Shown here piece by piece: positions 26,131 through 39,600 of a stretch of DNA of 64,000 nt. This DNA is from Baylisascaris procyonis (lineage: Eukaryota; Nematoda; Chromadorea; Rhabditida; Ascarididae). Position 1 is the stretch's first letter, and each line of letters starts with the position of its first letter. The stretch covers positions 6,223,501-6,287,500 of the forward strand of contig JAZARR010000146.1 of NCBI GenBank assembly GCA_037389465.1. The letters are read 5' to 3'. Below the pieces are notes generated by a model that was given only the letters and a program-made list of their open reading frames with translations, made no database searches and was not told where the DNA came from. Made by a program: the position numbers and the translations under genes.

Positions 26131-27450
26131 TTATTAACGTTACATTTTTAAGGTAAGTCACAGTAAATCGTAATCTGAATAGCTAGACTCATCTTGGTGC
26201 ACATTTTTCATTCCATAAAAGAAATCCCATCCATGTATTTTTGAATTTTACTGCTGGCCTGAGGTAATATAGTTGTGCGAAGAAGATCTTAGCTGCTTTA
26301 TTATACGAAAGATGGATACTTTCAGTTGCTTCCTGATATTCAACGTTTTTATGCATAATAATGCCGTTTTACGGCTCGACATTTTGCCTCCATACAAACT
26401 TCAAACTTCGACGGGCGATCATCAAAAGTTTTTATCTTTTTTTTCTGAACTTTTTAAAGTAGTTTGTAGGTAGTGATATTATCATGACATTTTATGTCAC
26501 GAGATGCCTACACCATTTATCTGTTCTCTTAATTTCACAACACATGTACTTTATAATCAGAAGTCGTCTATAATTGAAAATCATTCGCGACACGAATCAC
26601 TGGCGCAAATGGCACAGCGAGTTTCCATTCTTAATGCGCTTTTCATTAACTGTGGGGGACTTAACTGCTTAGTTTTGGAAAGTATCATTGGGAAATATTT
26701 TTCACTTAGTTAATTTGTTCGGTTCATCTTGTTTCCATGTTTGAAACATTTGTTCTTGTAAAGGAAAAGAGACATCGCATGAATAGAGCAGCTTAAAATT
26801 CTACCGACCGGAAAATGCAATAATTGAATTTTATAGAAAAAAGTGCATCTTTCATTTTCGTGCAACGCTTTCGACCGTGAACCGTTTAATCAAATTTTTA
26901 TTGTTTACCAAGTTTTCTTTTGTTTTCTTTGTTGATATAATTTTTTATTTTATTTGTGCATTTCTGCACTTTTGTTATCCTCTTTCAGCTTGTTGCATTA
27001 TTGAGGTTTTTTTTGCTTTCATTCTTCAATAACGTTTTTCAATAACTATAAAACATCACCAATATTTGAGCATATCAGTTAGTACTGGTCACTCTTACAT
27101 CGTCACAGCACGTTTTTTTTTATCGTGCAACGTTCTAATTTCGGTAGTTGCCAATTTACCTGATTTGAACAAAAGATGCTATACTTGAATGCTCCACTTT
27201 TGCAACCTGTCTGTGCTCTTACAGCTGAAGCTTACACCTTTCCTGTTCTGCATCGTCGATCGCATACTTTATGTCTTGTGTGGAGTGGCTGGCACTAATT
27301 TTTCTGGATATGCCCTGCGTGGAACGGCTGTTACTAATTGTTTTGGATTTTGTCACGACAACATTAATACCGTAATGTTTTATTACCAACTCCTGCTCAC
27401 TCGTACACGTCGATAGTTTGTCTTATTTCGAACCTCTACTCCCGACAAGT

Positions 27451-27492
27451 TGTAGTTATTTTGTAGTTATTGTAGTTATTATTTGTAGTTAA
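27451..27492. repeat. TTGTAGTTATT tandem copies
   Basis: Four irregularly spaced copies of TGTAGTTATT-like units. Confidence 0.75.
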
Positions 27493-28063
27493 TTTCGATA
27501 ATGTCAAGTGACCATCATAGAACATCATTAGAACTGTAATTAAAATTTCCAATTAAAAAAGACATTTTCCACGTTTCATATGCTGGAAAACACGTCATTG
27601 CTGACATTAACGGATGACCAAAACACTTGCTGAATCCTTTTATTTTACTCGTCGCCATTGTTTTCTCATTTCACACAAAACGAGTATCTACAATTCGTAT
27701 ATTATACTTATATTTTCTACATTCATATTTCTTTATTTAGGTCAATATTTTTTTGTTTATCCCCATTGTTTTTCTTTTTTTTTATTCAAAAATTTTTTTA
27801 TTCATCCAGAAATGTTCTTTGGTCTTTCGTATGTATTGCTCGTTGAAACTGTTGCGGCACTCTCAATGCGTTCGTAATGTCACTTCTTTTTCAGTTGGTT
27901 TTCGATTAGTAAGACAAGAACGTTGAGTGTGCTCACTTCACTCCACCATTTGCGTTGTGCATTGTACCGTTGCGTTTATTTGCTTTACTATTGGGTGCGA
28001 AGCCGATGTCTTAGAGCTGAATGACTAAAATTTATGTGCAGTAAAAATTGCTAGCAAACACAT

Positions 28064-28092
28064 CCCCACCCTTCCCGCCCCCCCCCCCCACC
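28064..28092. repeat. C12 homopolymer in a pyrimidine tract
   Basis: CCCCACCCTTCCCG followed by 12 C and ACC. Confidence 0.9.
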
Positions 28093-29850
28093 TTTAGTGG
28101 AGGTGGTTTAAAGAAGTAGATTTCCACCCCTTCCCCACACTTTTATATCTCATCTTCATTCGTCGAAAAAGGTATGTGTGACAAAAGGTGAACGATTTTT
28201 CAACAGCCTCTAGGCTATCCCACTCGTCATACTATGCTAAAAAAAGCATTTCACATGCGGTCCAGGGATTAAAGCCACTATAGATCAAGAGAGGGGACTG
28301 ATTTCGCTGCACCCCCGTTCATGCGAAAACTACAGTTTAACTATGGAGCTTCATTTGTGTTTTAAAGCTTTTTTTTTCGATAGTGTGATAGCTAATGGAC
28401 ATATGTGATTGTAGTTGTGTTGTGTTGAGAAACTGAAAGATGTAACCTTTTCCTTTCTATGACGTAGCTTTCTCTTTAGATATCGTTGTTTGCATTTTCC
28501 GTTTCTCATCATGGATTTTGACCATGTTGCACGTATTTGTTAATACTATGCTTTAGGATCACCAACGTTTTTAAATAGAATAGTTGCTTATCAAAGTATT
28601 CATCCGTACGTTTACTTTAGCACCGATAAGTTGCAGATCTTTTGATCTATTCAAGTGGATTTTCCTAGCTGATAAGTTGTAGATTTTAGTCTCAGATTGC
28701 ATTAAAACTTCTCAGATACGTTGAACGTGAATGTCTGCTTCATTAACTGAAACCACTTTCATGACCTAATCTCCTCTAGATCCCCACATGTTTCAGATTT
28801 AGATTTTGCTAGAAACATGCTAACTAGTTGCTTAACTTTGTGAACACACTCAAATCTGCCTGCTGATGTTTCAATAATGAGGTTTAGCATTACTGCATGT
28901 CACAACATATACATCTACTCCTCTCCCCATCCAGCTACCTTTGACTCCGAGAAGAAAACTGATTAAAGTAATTGCTATCATTTTGACGTGCCTTCTTTCA
29001 AAATCAAAGTTGAGAGTTTTGTTCGTTGTGTCCGAAAGCCCTTTAAATATGGTTTGTTGAAGATCTGAACCTCAAATCGATTGAGCTTAATGAATTATAT
29101 TTTAAGAGTTAAAGAATGAGATAGTGATAAGAGCCAAATATAATATCGTCATTTGTGTTCATTGAAAATCTTCAACAACTTTCATTGCAATTCTGACATC
29201 AAAAGTTTTTGATTCTTGCTTACTGAAACTCAAAAACCAAAGTTAGTAGCATTATAACCGTGCGTTCTTTGGTTCGTATCTTCTTCTATGTAAAAAAATT
29301 CTCGCTGCAAGAAATCTCGACGTTACAGCGAACGTTGATTATTTCTGGCCCTTTTCAGTGAAACGTTATTCTAAGTGTTCGGGTCGGATCCGCCCCCGGT
29401 TGCGATCAGGAGTGGACTTGACCCATTCCTAATGATGCAAGTAAAATCAGGTAGTAGTCCCATGTCCCACATTCGATAATAGTCGGAGCCAGATCACTTT
29501 GACATCCGACTGTCAACTTCTTTGAGGTCTGTTGAGGTCATTGATGTATATTTCCAAGCTCATTTCTGGGTCTCAATAATCTTTAACAGTTTTATATAGT
29601 TGCATCTCTTTGTGCTTGTCGTTAATTTTGCTCGAATTGTCATAATGAAACGTATTTCACGTTTTTTAGTTTCATAGTTGCCGGTATCGTTTTTTAGTTT
29701 CGCATTTGCAGGTACGTTTTACGGGATCGTTGGGTGTTGAAGGGAGAGTGGCCTGTTGAGGTAGTCATCAAAGAGAAACGCCCTCATTGCTCAATCTGCA
29801 CCTCAAGATCGAGCAGATCACGCCGATACCTGAACATAGCAACTAAAACG

Positions 29851-29865
29851 ATGGCGTCAAAACAG
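29851..29865 (+). CDS. Possible short alternative first exon (MASKQ)
   Basis: ATG GCG TCA AAA CAG is followed by GTTTTT, a possible donor, leaving phase 0. This would join to the exon at 35486 and give an N-terminus MASKQ-AAVWEKES. The preceding 130 bases are GC-richer than average, as a promoter or 5'UTR might be. A 15-base exon is easy to find by chance, so this is a hypothesis only. Confidence 0.2.
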
Positions 29866-32800
29866 GTTTTTATTCATTTCATTGATTTCTTCTGAGATTG
29901 CATGCTGTTTTGGCTTTGAAATGTTGATTCATTCTGTGATTTTATAAAGATTTACTGGTTGCAAGTAAGAATCTCAGATATTCCTTCTATAATGCCTCGA
30001 GTTCATTTTCCATACCGAACGTGCTAACAGATTTACAGTGGATTTAATCCCTCTTCGCCAATTTCATCCGAAAAAAAAAAAAAGAAAAAAGAAGAAAAGT
30101 GCTGTAGAGGGCGTTCTTTTGTGCACGCTGAGAGAGGGTGCTTGAACTTACAGGTGGTAATGTGAAAGGATCATAAGAATGAACAAATCGGTAGCCAGAA
30201 TCAGACAAAAGCCAACATTCTTAGCTATTTTATAAGAATTACATCATTTTGCCAAGGGGAACTTTACGAGTTTCCAGTAATTCGTTCAAGAAAACGGAAA
30301 ACATTTATGAAGAAAACGTTGACATTATGTAATTTAGTCGTTGTCATCGTAAATGCAGATATATCTTAAAATATTTTCTTCCACCTGTAACCGCAAATAA
30401 CAAATATCAGTAAAGATAAGTGCTCGCATTTTCGATTATCAATTAGTGAGCTTTAAATTAAAATATATCAACGAACTGACATAAATGTGTGCATTCAATT
30501 AGAACACTTCGACTAAGAAAAAAGTAACGAATGATTAGAGTAGCACGGCCATAGTTGATGCCGAGAATATTATTCAAATGATTTCCTCTCCTTCAAGCTT
30601 CTAGAAAAATCATTTTCTCCTCTCCCACCTTAAAAACGCTAAAAAAATGAGTTAAGTTCTCGCGTTCAGAATGTTAAATGCTCGTTTTTTTTTCTTCACT
30701 AAAATTTTGTGGCGAACTTCCTAATCCAAAAAAATTTTGGTTAGCTCCCGGAGGGTTTATCCAAGTTTATAAAGACGAAAGTAACTAAAAATGCTTGGAG
30801 GGATTCATTCAACTCTATGAAAAAGCATGTAACTAAATGCTTGAACATTTCTATTTTTCAAGCATTTATCGAAGTAATTTGGTTATCATTTGCAGATTGT
30901 GCAAAGTGCATGCTGCATCGATAACTTATCTTTTTTATGCGTTGTTATTGAACTCCACTGTGGTTAGAGTTGGTTGTGTCTACTAGATGTCTGTTTAATT
31001 CCTTCATTCGCGACCAATTTCGAGCAGTTAAATTTTTTAAAGGTTGCACAGCTGTCTGTCTTTCACAAATTCATCAATATTTTTTATATTTTCAGTTGTG
31101 TCTTGAACATTGGAATCCAACGAAATTAGCATATTCAATTTTCCGATTATCTAAACTTGATAAGGTGCTATATTCGATCAGCCTTCAAAGTTAAATAGAA
31201 ATTTGCATATTAAATAGAAAACTTAAATAGAACTTTTATTTATGGTATTATTTTTGGAGCATTCGTAAATTTACTGTTCGTGAGTTGAAAGTTTGCAAAG
31301 GCTAATGTTGTTTGATGCGTAGCTTTCTTTGCCTTTGTTGCTATATTGGCGGCTGGCTATGCATCGCTCATGAGATAGTGAGTGTTGTTGCGACAACAAG
31401 CACTGATTAAATTAAGCTCTAAGATGCATACAAATGAGATGTTAAATTCATTTGAGTCTTCCTGAAAACGCTTTTAAGATGGAGTTAATTTAATGGTGAC
31501 GCATTATTTCCTTTTCTACTGAGTTACTAGATTGCCAGAAAGGATTGCTTTTTCAAGAGTGACTCTCATTATGATAGAAGATATTTTTATATGAATCAAT
31601 GGCAAAACCTATATGGACCCAATGGAAAGTTTTGTTTATGTTTATCCTACATGTAGAATTTATACGCTGAGGTTTTCCCATTTATAAAGCATTACAACAT
31701 TCATGACAAATTATATGTTGGTGACTTAGTGAATGAGTGTATCTGCTTCATTGAGCATTTGTAGTTAACGTAATTGAATTGACATTATTCGATTTTATCA
31801 GCACATTGTGCGCTTCACTAAGCGCTTTCTTCGTTAACCGATATAATAAAACGCAGAAATTCTTGGATGTGAAATATTGAGCTACTGAATCTGGGGATAA
31901 TTGCTTCGTATTGTTCTATCTCTCGATTTTAGATTTCTAGAGATTGGGAACACTTCTGGAGATTCTAGGCTGATCCGTGACAAGGATATCACTTATGTGA
32001 TCGATGAGATCTGTCTTTTTGTATTTGTAGGATTATCTAGAAAGAATCTCAATCATTTCATTTCACAGATTAAATCCAATCTCTTCGCTTGGATGAGCTC
32101 ATAGTTCGAAGGATTGCCGATAAAACACTTACTTGTTCTTGCTGAAAATTTGAAGTATACTAAAGAGTTGGTATTGTCTCAGTTGCCATAGCAATTGTCG
32201 AAGAGTAAGACTAATGATTAAAAAAAATAATCAGAATTTAATAGAGATGAATGGGTTTTTCTAACAATAAACTAAAAGAAATAATCCTTTATAGATCAAT
32301 GATCGTTTATCAGATCAAATTCTCCTTTTTTTGTCGTATTGGAACAAAAGGAGTCACGTTGTATTTTGCATTGTCGTTTCCCATTTTTGCGGTTGCATTG
32401 AAAGTGCTTTGCATATAATCAATGGGCGAATGAGAGTGAGTGGGAATTGACATTGCTATCATCCACCTGTCATTATTTGCAAACCTCTTCCGTAAATTCA
32501 CCCACTCAATTGCCGTACGCCGCTTTCTCACGCATAATCACCGAGTCTGGCTCATGTTTACGGCGACGAATTATTCGCGCTTCGATGATTGTCTCTATTT
32601 GTTACAGCAACCACTGATCTACTGCTGATGGTATCATACGAATTTGCCCCGTCTTCTGATATGAAAATTTATCCCGTTGTATTAGCATTTATGGCATAGA
32701 TAACACTATTATGTTCTTATAATACTAACAATAATAACGAGGGCAATAGCTTGCAGTGAGTGACAGTAATAGTAATTGTAAGTAGTAACAACAATAATAG

Positions 32801-33312
32801 TAATAGTGAGAATACTAATAATGATGTGGGCAGCGAAGTCAGAAATTAATATCGGCAATGAGCAATAAATTAATGCAACGGTAAGTAGGAACATTAATTA
32901 ACACGGACAACGGTTATGCCCTTGAGAAGAAATATTGCACTTGTGTAGTAATCTCTTCTTTCCCTTACCTTTTAGTAAGAACATGTAGAGGAGCGTACAA
33001 GGGGATTTGGCACGATATGCGCTTTTTGCATCACATGGACCCCACCAGACAGTTTGTTAAATAATCGGTAATTAATGAAGCGTGCTGAATAATGCATTCA
33101 TATTTTAATGCGTCTAATTGCTCTCACTAATTTAAGGGAAGCTTTGCTTTGTGCTCATATACCCTTTGTGCAGTTCATGCATTTTTTTTTGTTGTCTCTA
33201 GATGTCTATTATTCATTTCTTGATGTTTTCGGATGAACAAAGAAGATGGTTTAGGGCACTGTACATTGATTGCATTCACCAGATATGACAAAACTAACAC
33301 TAATGGTTCGTA

Positions 33313-33330
33313 AGTTGAAACTACCCGACA
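33313..33330 (-). repeat. Dispersed repeat copy (TGTCGGGTAGTTTCAACT)
   Basis: Inverted partner of 13431-13448. In one frame both translate as CRVVST. Confidence 0.6.
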
Positions 33331-34506
33331 GGCAGATAGATGAACACATACATAAATACATCCACACATAACATCTTAATAACTCTTCTACAATGTGAAT
33401 TTATAAAAGCTTATGATAACCCAACTATTGTTGTATGCATAAAGTGAGATGTACGAGGCATGTTTGCCTTCCGAGAAACCAATTCCTCCGTTGAATGATT
33501 CCTTAGAGAAGTGTTCTTTGAATTTTTTTTTTTTTTTGGAATTGTCGATACCTCCATGCAAAATTGCTTCTTTTTTCCACTTCATTGTAAATTTTTGCCA
33601 AATTTTATAAAGAGGAGTAAAGAAGGTGAATGCACCCCCTAAATATATCTTCCCACTTTGCGAGGTTTAAATAAATGAATAAACAAAAGCGCTCATATTG
33701 AAGGAATTTGCATGTTCGACATTGCTACCGCGAATATTTTCACTTGAAAACAGATTTTTTGTTGTTGTTTATGTGCGTTGATGCTTCATTATGTGAGTTG
33801 AATTCTTACCTCTAACTTCTTGGAGATGAATCTCTGAGGTACCACTTGAAGTATATATACAAAACAATTGTCCATCTTCGTAAGGTACTGCACCGCGACT
33901 ATATCATATCGTTGTGATGTTGATGCTTCCATATTGTTGGGAACGTCATCCTTCCCATCCTTTCAAATTAAACATGCAAATTTCACTATAAAAGGATTTT
34001 TAAATTTTTTGAAATTCAGGATAAAGCAGAAAGTTTTGTCATAAACGATTGTTTAGAGTACTTATTTTTGATGTTTCGATAGTTTGCATGGTTATCAGAG
34101 ATAACGTTCTAACAACACTGATCCTAACCTTGTAGGTTCTTAGTTTTCTATTTTCATCCTTGTTTTGAGGTGATCGTCAACTAGTTTTGCGACCCTAAAA
34201 AACCGATGTGATAATTAACCAGATATCTATAACGTCATGATATCTTTTTAATTTTTTATATTCTCTCAAACGTTGAATTTTGCTCACTATTTCTTAGTGG
34301 TTGAAAGGTTAGTTGATTTCAGTTTGTATAGGTAACCCTTACAAGATTTACATGTGGGATTGATTGTACACGGCTGCTTTGTGTAAATAGGTGTTGTTTG
34401 TGAATTCTACATTGTGCATATGTCGATGTTTTACAAAAGCGTTTTTTTTCATACCTCACTTAACGTTCTCAATTTTTCAGAACTTTTTTTAATTCTAATA
34501 GTTCTC

Positions 34507-34548
34507 TTTTTTCGGGGGGGGGGGGGAGGAGGGAGGGGGAGGGGGTGG
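34507..34548. repeat. T-run followed by G13 and purine tract
   Basis: TTTTTTC, then 13 G, then AGGAGGGAGGGGGAGGGGG; same layout as at 18.9 kb. Confidence 0.9.
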
Positions 34549-35485
34549 AAATGACCTCTTTATTCTTTTCTCGTCTCAAAAAGTAATTTTTTTTTTTTGC
34601 TGGCACTACCACCTTTTTTTCTCTGTCATCTCCGTATCGTGTGTAAATATTGATTGACGCCTTTATGCTGAAACTATTCATTTCACGCGGTTTCGTATAT
34701 TCACAAGTGTGAAGGTGTGCAAATTTCAACGGGATTGGAGTTGAAAAAAAAAAAACAATGAAAAGTATTCAGTTGAGAGGAAAGAAACCGGCATAACAAA
34801 ATCACCGGGAAAAATTTTTGACTCCTGATGAGTGATGAATATTATTCAAACGTTGAATGCACTCATAAGTGAACTCTTATTCTTATTGCTTCCCTTTTTG
34901 CGCCATCAACTGATAGCGAACATAGACACGGCACCATCATTGATTCTTGTCATTCAAACATGAATACAACTATGGAATGTTGCAAAAGTTTGGAAAGATA
35001 GTCGAGAAGCTCTCTTGAGTACGTCAATGATTGTAGGCATAAGAGAATGTTTTACGAAAAGAAACTTAGTATTAGCTGCCTTCTTGAAAACATTTTTCTT
35101 TATATAATCATTTGTATTCGTCTTCCTCTAGTACCATTGCAGTTTTTTTATTGTTGGCAAGAAAAAAAAGAGCATCGAAACAGTGAAAATTCGCGTATTT
35201 TAGTGGATATGTTTGTTGCTATCAATCGGTCTCTTTTAATGAAGTGGAATATAGTTGTTCCGGAAGTTTTTATTGCGTACTTTTTGTTTATCGTTCAGAT
35301 ATTTTATTGCTACAACATTATTGAAAAAAAAAAAATTATTTCTGATAGGGTTTAGAGGGCATTATGATGCAAGAGTGAGCTTTTATCTATGGAATGTTAT
35401 TGGTACACTGTTGTGGGTTTTAATTTTATCGTTATGCAAACATCCTTTCGAATTGCTAAGGTGACTTTTAAGTTGAATTTTTCAG

Positions 35486-36574
35486 GCAGCGGTATGGGAG
35501 AAGGAATCATCGAAGGATAAACGGCTATCAGAAGAGCCTCTTTCTGGCCTTTCATCGACAGCCGATATGAACGAGTTGAACACAACGGAATTCGACGATG
35601 ATGATGATGATGGTAAATTTTTTCAACCTTTAAGAAGTTATCAATTATGCGATGTTGAATATGTTCACCATAAACATTTTATGGTCATATATTTCAGGAG
35701 AAAATTGCTAATAGAGCTGTTTCTTTTTTTAAATATTTTCAGTGTCATTTTGATGTGTTATTCGAGTTTATTATTGTATAGATTATCGCCCTCATGCAGT
35801 ATTGGGGGTGGAAGGGGAGGGGGGCTGCGAACATCGCTTTTCCTGATTTTTACGAAGATTGGGAAGGAAAGAGGTTATTCGACTGATAAACTACTTTTCA
35901 CAAAGGGTTGCTTTCATTCATTTACACTTCATATTTAATTGAATTCGCCGATGTCAAAATATATCACAACACGGTCTCACCTATGTAGTAGTGCACCTAT
36001 GACATGAAAAAAAAAATTCTCGGGAAAGTAGGTTTTTCCCCGGGAAGTAATAGGCAATCATAATTGCGTTTGTCGAACATGTACATTTTTATAAAACATT
36101 TTCTCATCGGAAAATAATTTAGCACTGTTTAGCTTTAGGTGAAAAATTTGAATCGGATTCATCTCTGCAAAAATTTGTAGATACGAGCTGAATTTGCTTT
36201 TTCATTTTTTCTTCATGTATTTTAAGTTGGTAAATTGCTGCAATTTACAAAGCAACTTTTCATGTAAATCGGCGAAATTTCACTGAAACTGCCTTCTTTT
36301 TTGACACATTATTATTGTCGTTCATCGTATCGTAGATGTCATTTGAAAAAAAAAGGGAAAAATCCATCAAGAAATTAGCCTGTGATGGGAATATTTTTTA
36401 GTATACTTTTTCCCACTCTACCCTTCATAAATGAGCGATTAGTTTAACGTGATCAAGCACTTTTTTTTGTTGCTTATTGCTATAATTATGCAAATTATCA
36501 AAAGTACTCAACGTCTATAACTGGTATGAAAATTTTGACAGTGGGGGCAAAATTTCATTGAGTAGATCTTCAAG

Positions 36575-36646
<72 letters not shown>

Positions 36647-39600
36647 GCGTGCTATTAAATGCTGCAGTTTGGTTTCTAGTGTCAAATATTATTTACAGAA
36701 TTGGGCGGAGGTCTCTTCTCGTTGGATGAGGACCAACCTAAACTTGATACGGGTAGAACACCAAAACGCTATAACTGTGGTTGTGAAAGTGACGCGGAGG
36801 ACTTATCGGATGGTAAGTTACATGCTTCAATTTTTATCACTGGAGTTATGATGTGCTCATGCTTATCATTTAAAGCAATCTTATTTATTGCTGATTGAAG
36901 TTTGGATGAAGTTGTTGTTCGACGATTGGATGTTATAAATTGTTTTCATTATTTGCTTATCAATGTCTCAAAGTTTTGGGTTTGATTCATTGATGTTGCA
37001 TGGTTTAGAGTTGCTACAGACCGTGAATTGCGAAGTGCCTAATAAGGAACGAAAATGATTGAAAATAAGGGACTCGGGATCTCGAGCGTAGCAAGTTTCT
37101 AAGGTGGTCGGCCAACTTGAACAACGGTTTAGGACGCTTCGCATTTAAAAGAGACACATCGACGTTTGATGCATTCCAGCATTTGTACTTTGAATGTCTC
37201 GGAAGTGCAATTCGTTTGTGATAGCATATCAAATACATAAACGTATTTCATGCACGTACACCTGTTGATTAAACCATGTTACACTTATCTGCCTAATATT
37301 ACCGGTCTCGTAGTTCATTTGCAGCTTCATAATCCACACTGCATGTTGATATAGAAGGTGATGCTAATTATTGAAGTCTATTGTTTTCTTTTGACTACCC
37401 TACATATCTCAAACACACCAGAGAATATTTCGTTACTAAAACTGACATGTTGTTATGTCGTCTATGGAAAGTTCACGACCTAATTCCTGACGATGGCATA
37501 AAACATTGAAACGTTGAATAAATATTGTTATCAATATGCATTTAGTGTTTTGTCTAGTTTGCAGCGAAGCATTCACTTGCATATTTGACTGAACATCGAA
37601 CGTGCTCAGATTGAACGTATAGGTAAGATTGCGCTAGATACAGCATGCAGTATTTGCAACATAGAGTTTCGCCGTATCACTTCTGAGTACCGCATATGAT
37701 TTTAAAGCTTTTCATAATGCGACCGCATCCTATGACGCACAAGTCAGTTAGCGATTTTCTGTTGCAGCGAAGATTAAAAGTGACGTTCCGATTGGTATAT
37801 TTTCATTCATCCCAGCTAACTCTATAGTTTGAGATGTTATTGAAAGTAATCCATTTTTGGAAGTTTTTTTTTTCTTTTTGTGCAACGTTGAGACGCCTTT
37901 ATGTCTTTTTTCGCATGGTCGTCGGCTATCTCACTTGAACTCTTCAGTCTTTGTGCTGTCTATGTTGAGTGAACTGAAGATATGTGCTGTGTTGATTTAT
38001 GCCACTTACAGCTGCTACTTCTAATATTTTGGCTTTATAGTTTGTTTCATATAGCGTTTTGCCTTCTAACTCGATAAGATTTGACGTTTCTTGCACGATA
38101 TTCGAAATGTCTCACTGTGATGTGTCCATACTCATATAATGGCATCCTCTACAGTTCCAATATTAAAATAGCACAAATGAACATATGCTAATTTCTTTCA
38201 CTGAGTAATTCATTGTATTGAACCTTATTGCTTTATGCTATTAACTATTAAGAGTACATACTAACATGCGCTTATCTCTTACAGATTCCGGTAATTTTGA
38301 TATCCCGAGAAGGACAACAACTGTTACGGGTAGGAAAAGGCACACCGGGAATACGCAAGCGTCATACAAAGGTGCGTCTATTCGCATCCACCTTGATCTC
38401 TGGTCTAGATTTTTGTTTTGAAAATCACGCAGCTCAAACCATACATCCACTCGGATGATGCATTTTCGCATCAGAAACAACTGTATTGAAATTTGTTTTT
38501 AGAAATTTACAAATCAAAGAACGACATTTATTCGGGCAACTTGTGATATATAAAATAGGAAACCGATATCTAAAATTTAACCTGAATAAGTCTTTCAACG
38601 AAGTATCATAAAACGGGTCCCTTTGATACGCCATACAGAAGCCAACTTTCGGCGACTCCTCTCTTTGTGCCTATTTTTTGTTTACTCTAGCAGCCTAACT
38701 CGAACAAGTTTTCCATTTTCCTCGTTTGCGAATTCCTCTCTTTTGCTTATCTTTTATTTATTCTGCTAGGCTGATTCATAACCTATTTGAATTATTTTTT
38801 TGCTTATACGCTATTTGCTCTGCTTTGCTTATCCTCCTTTTTCGTACACCTCAAATGGCATTGCAATATTTCACAGCTATTCAACTTTATGCCTTCTTTC
38901 ACCTCCACTTCCCTTATTTCTTCGCGCATTTTCGAGTGGAAAGCTTTGCCGATGCACAATCTGATGGATTTCGCACTGTGTATGTGTATATCTTTGTGCC
39001 GTTTTCGTTCTATGATAAGTTCAATCTAGTTTTCTATTCTGTGTTCGTTGCTTTTTATATTTGGAGTTTAATTCCCTTGAATCCTTTTTTTAGAGTTGAA
39101 TTTGTTTGTTGTATAAACTCCAACGAGTGTAATTCATTTAGTCTCTTCATAATATACAATTTGTTGATTAAAGTGTGGACCGAATTTTCATATTTCAGGG
39201 GATCGGTATTTTTATTGTTGTTTTTAGTAATTATAATTTCGCAATAATTTAGCTGTCCTTTGTGTTATTCATTTTGATGATAGACAACGCTTTCGTTTCT
39301 TTGTGCAGCTAAATGTAGAAGAGTGATAACATCTGAAGGAAGCGATGGAAGGAATCCACATTTGTTTTTCCATTATTTTTTTTAACACGAAATTTTGTGC
39401 AAAAATTTTCTAATAATACCGTTATAGATTTATTTTATCTTTTAGCGGCGAACGAATATATTGAAAATCTTTGTATCAAAAGATTTCGTTTAGTCATCAA
39501 TATTTCATCTTCTAAGATGTGCAGAATGTATTTAATTGTCCATATTTCAACTTAACTTATGTTGGCACTCTCATAACAAGAGCAATACCTTTACTAGTAA

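Larger units (their letters stand above)
23540..35485. other. About 12 kb without a supported gene
   Basis: Probably intronic or intergenic. Small ATG frames at 25603-25836 and 26504-26713 (+) look protein-like but have no homology I can see. A diverged tandem pair occurs at 27281-27360 (GGCTGGCACTAATTTTTCTG versus GGCTGTTACTAATTGTTTTG). Microsatellites and G/C tracts are listed separately. Confidence 0.45.

Noticed and set aside
29755..29768. TTGAGGTAGT resembles the start of let-7
   Set aside because: The match stops after the seed-like bases and there is no hairpin.
38726..39247. Longest open frame in the window (173 codons, hydrophobic)
   Set aside because: It lies in an intron of the acidic-protein gene, starts at TTG, and is Phe/Leu/Tyr-rich as expected from T-rich DNA, where stop codons are rare.
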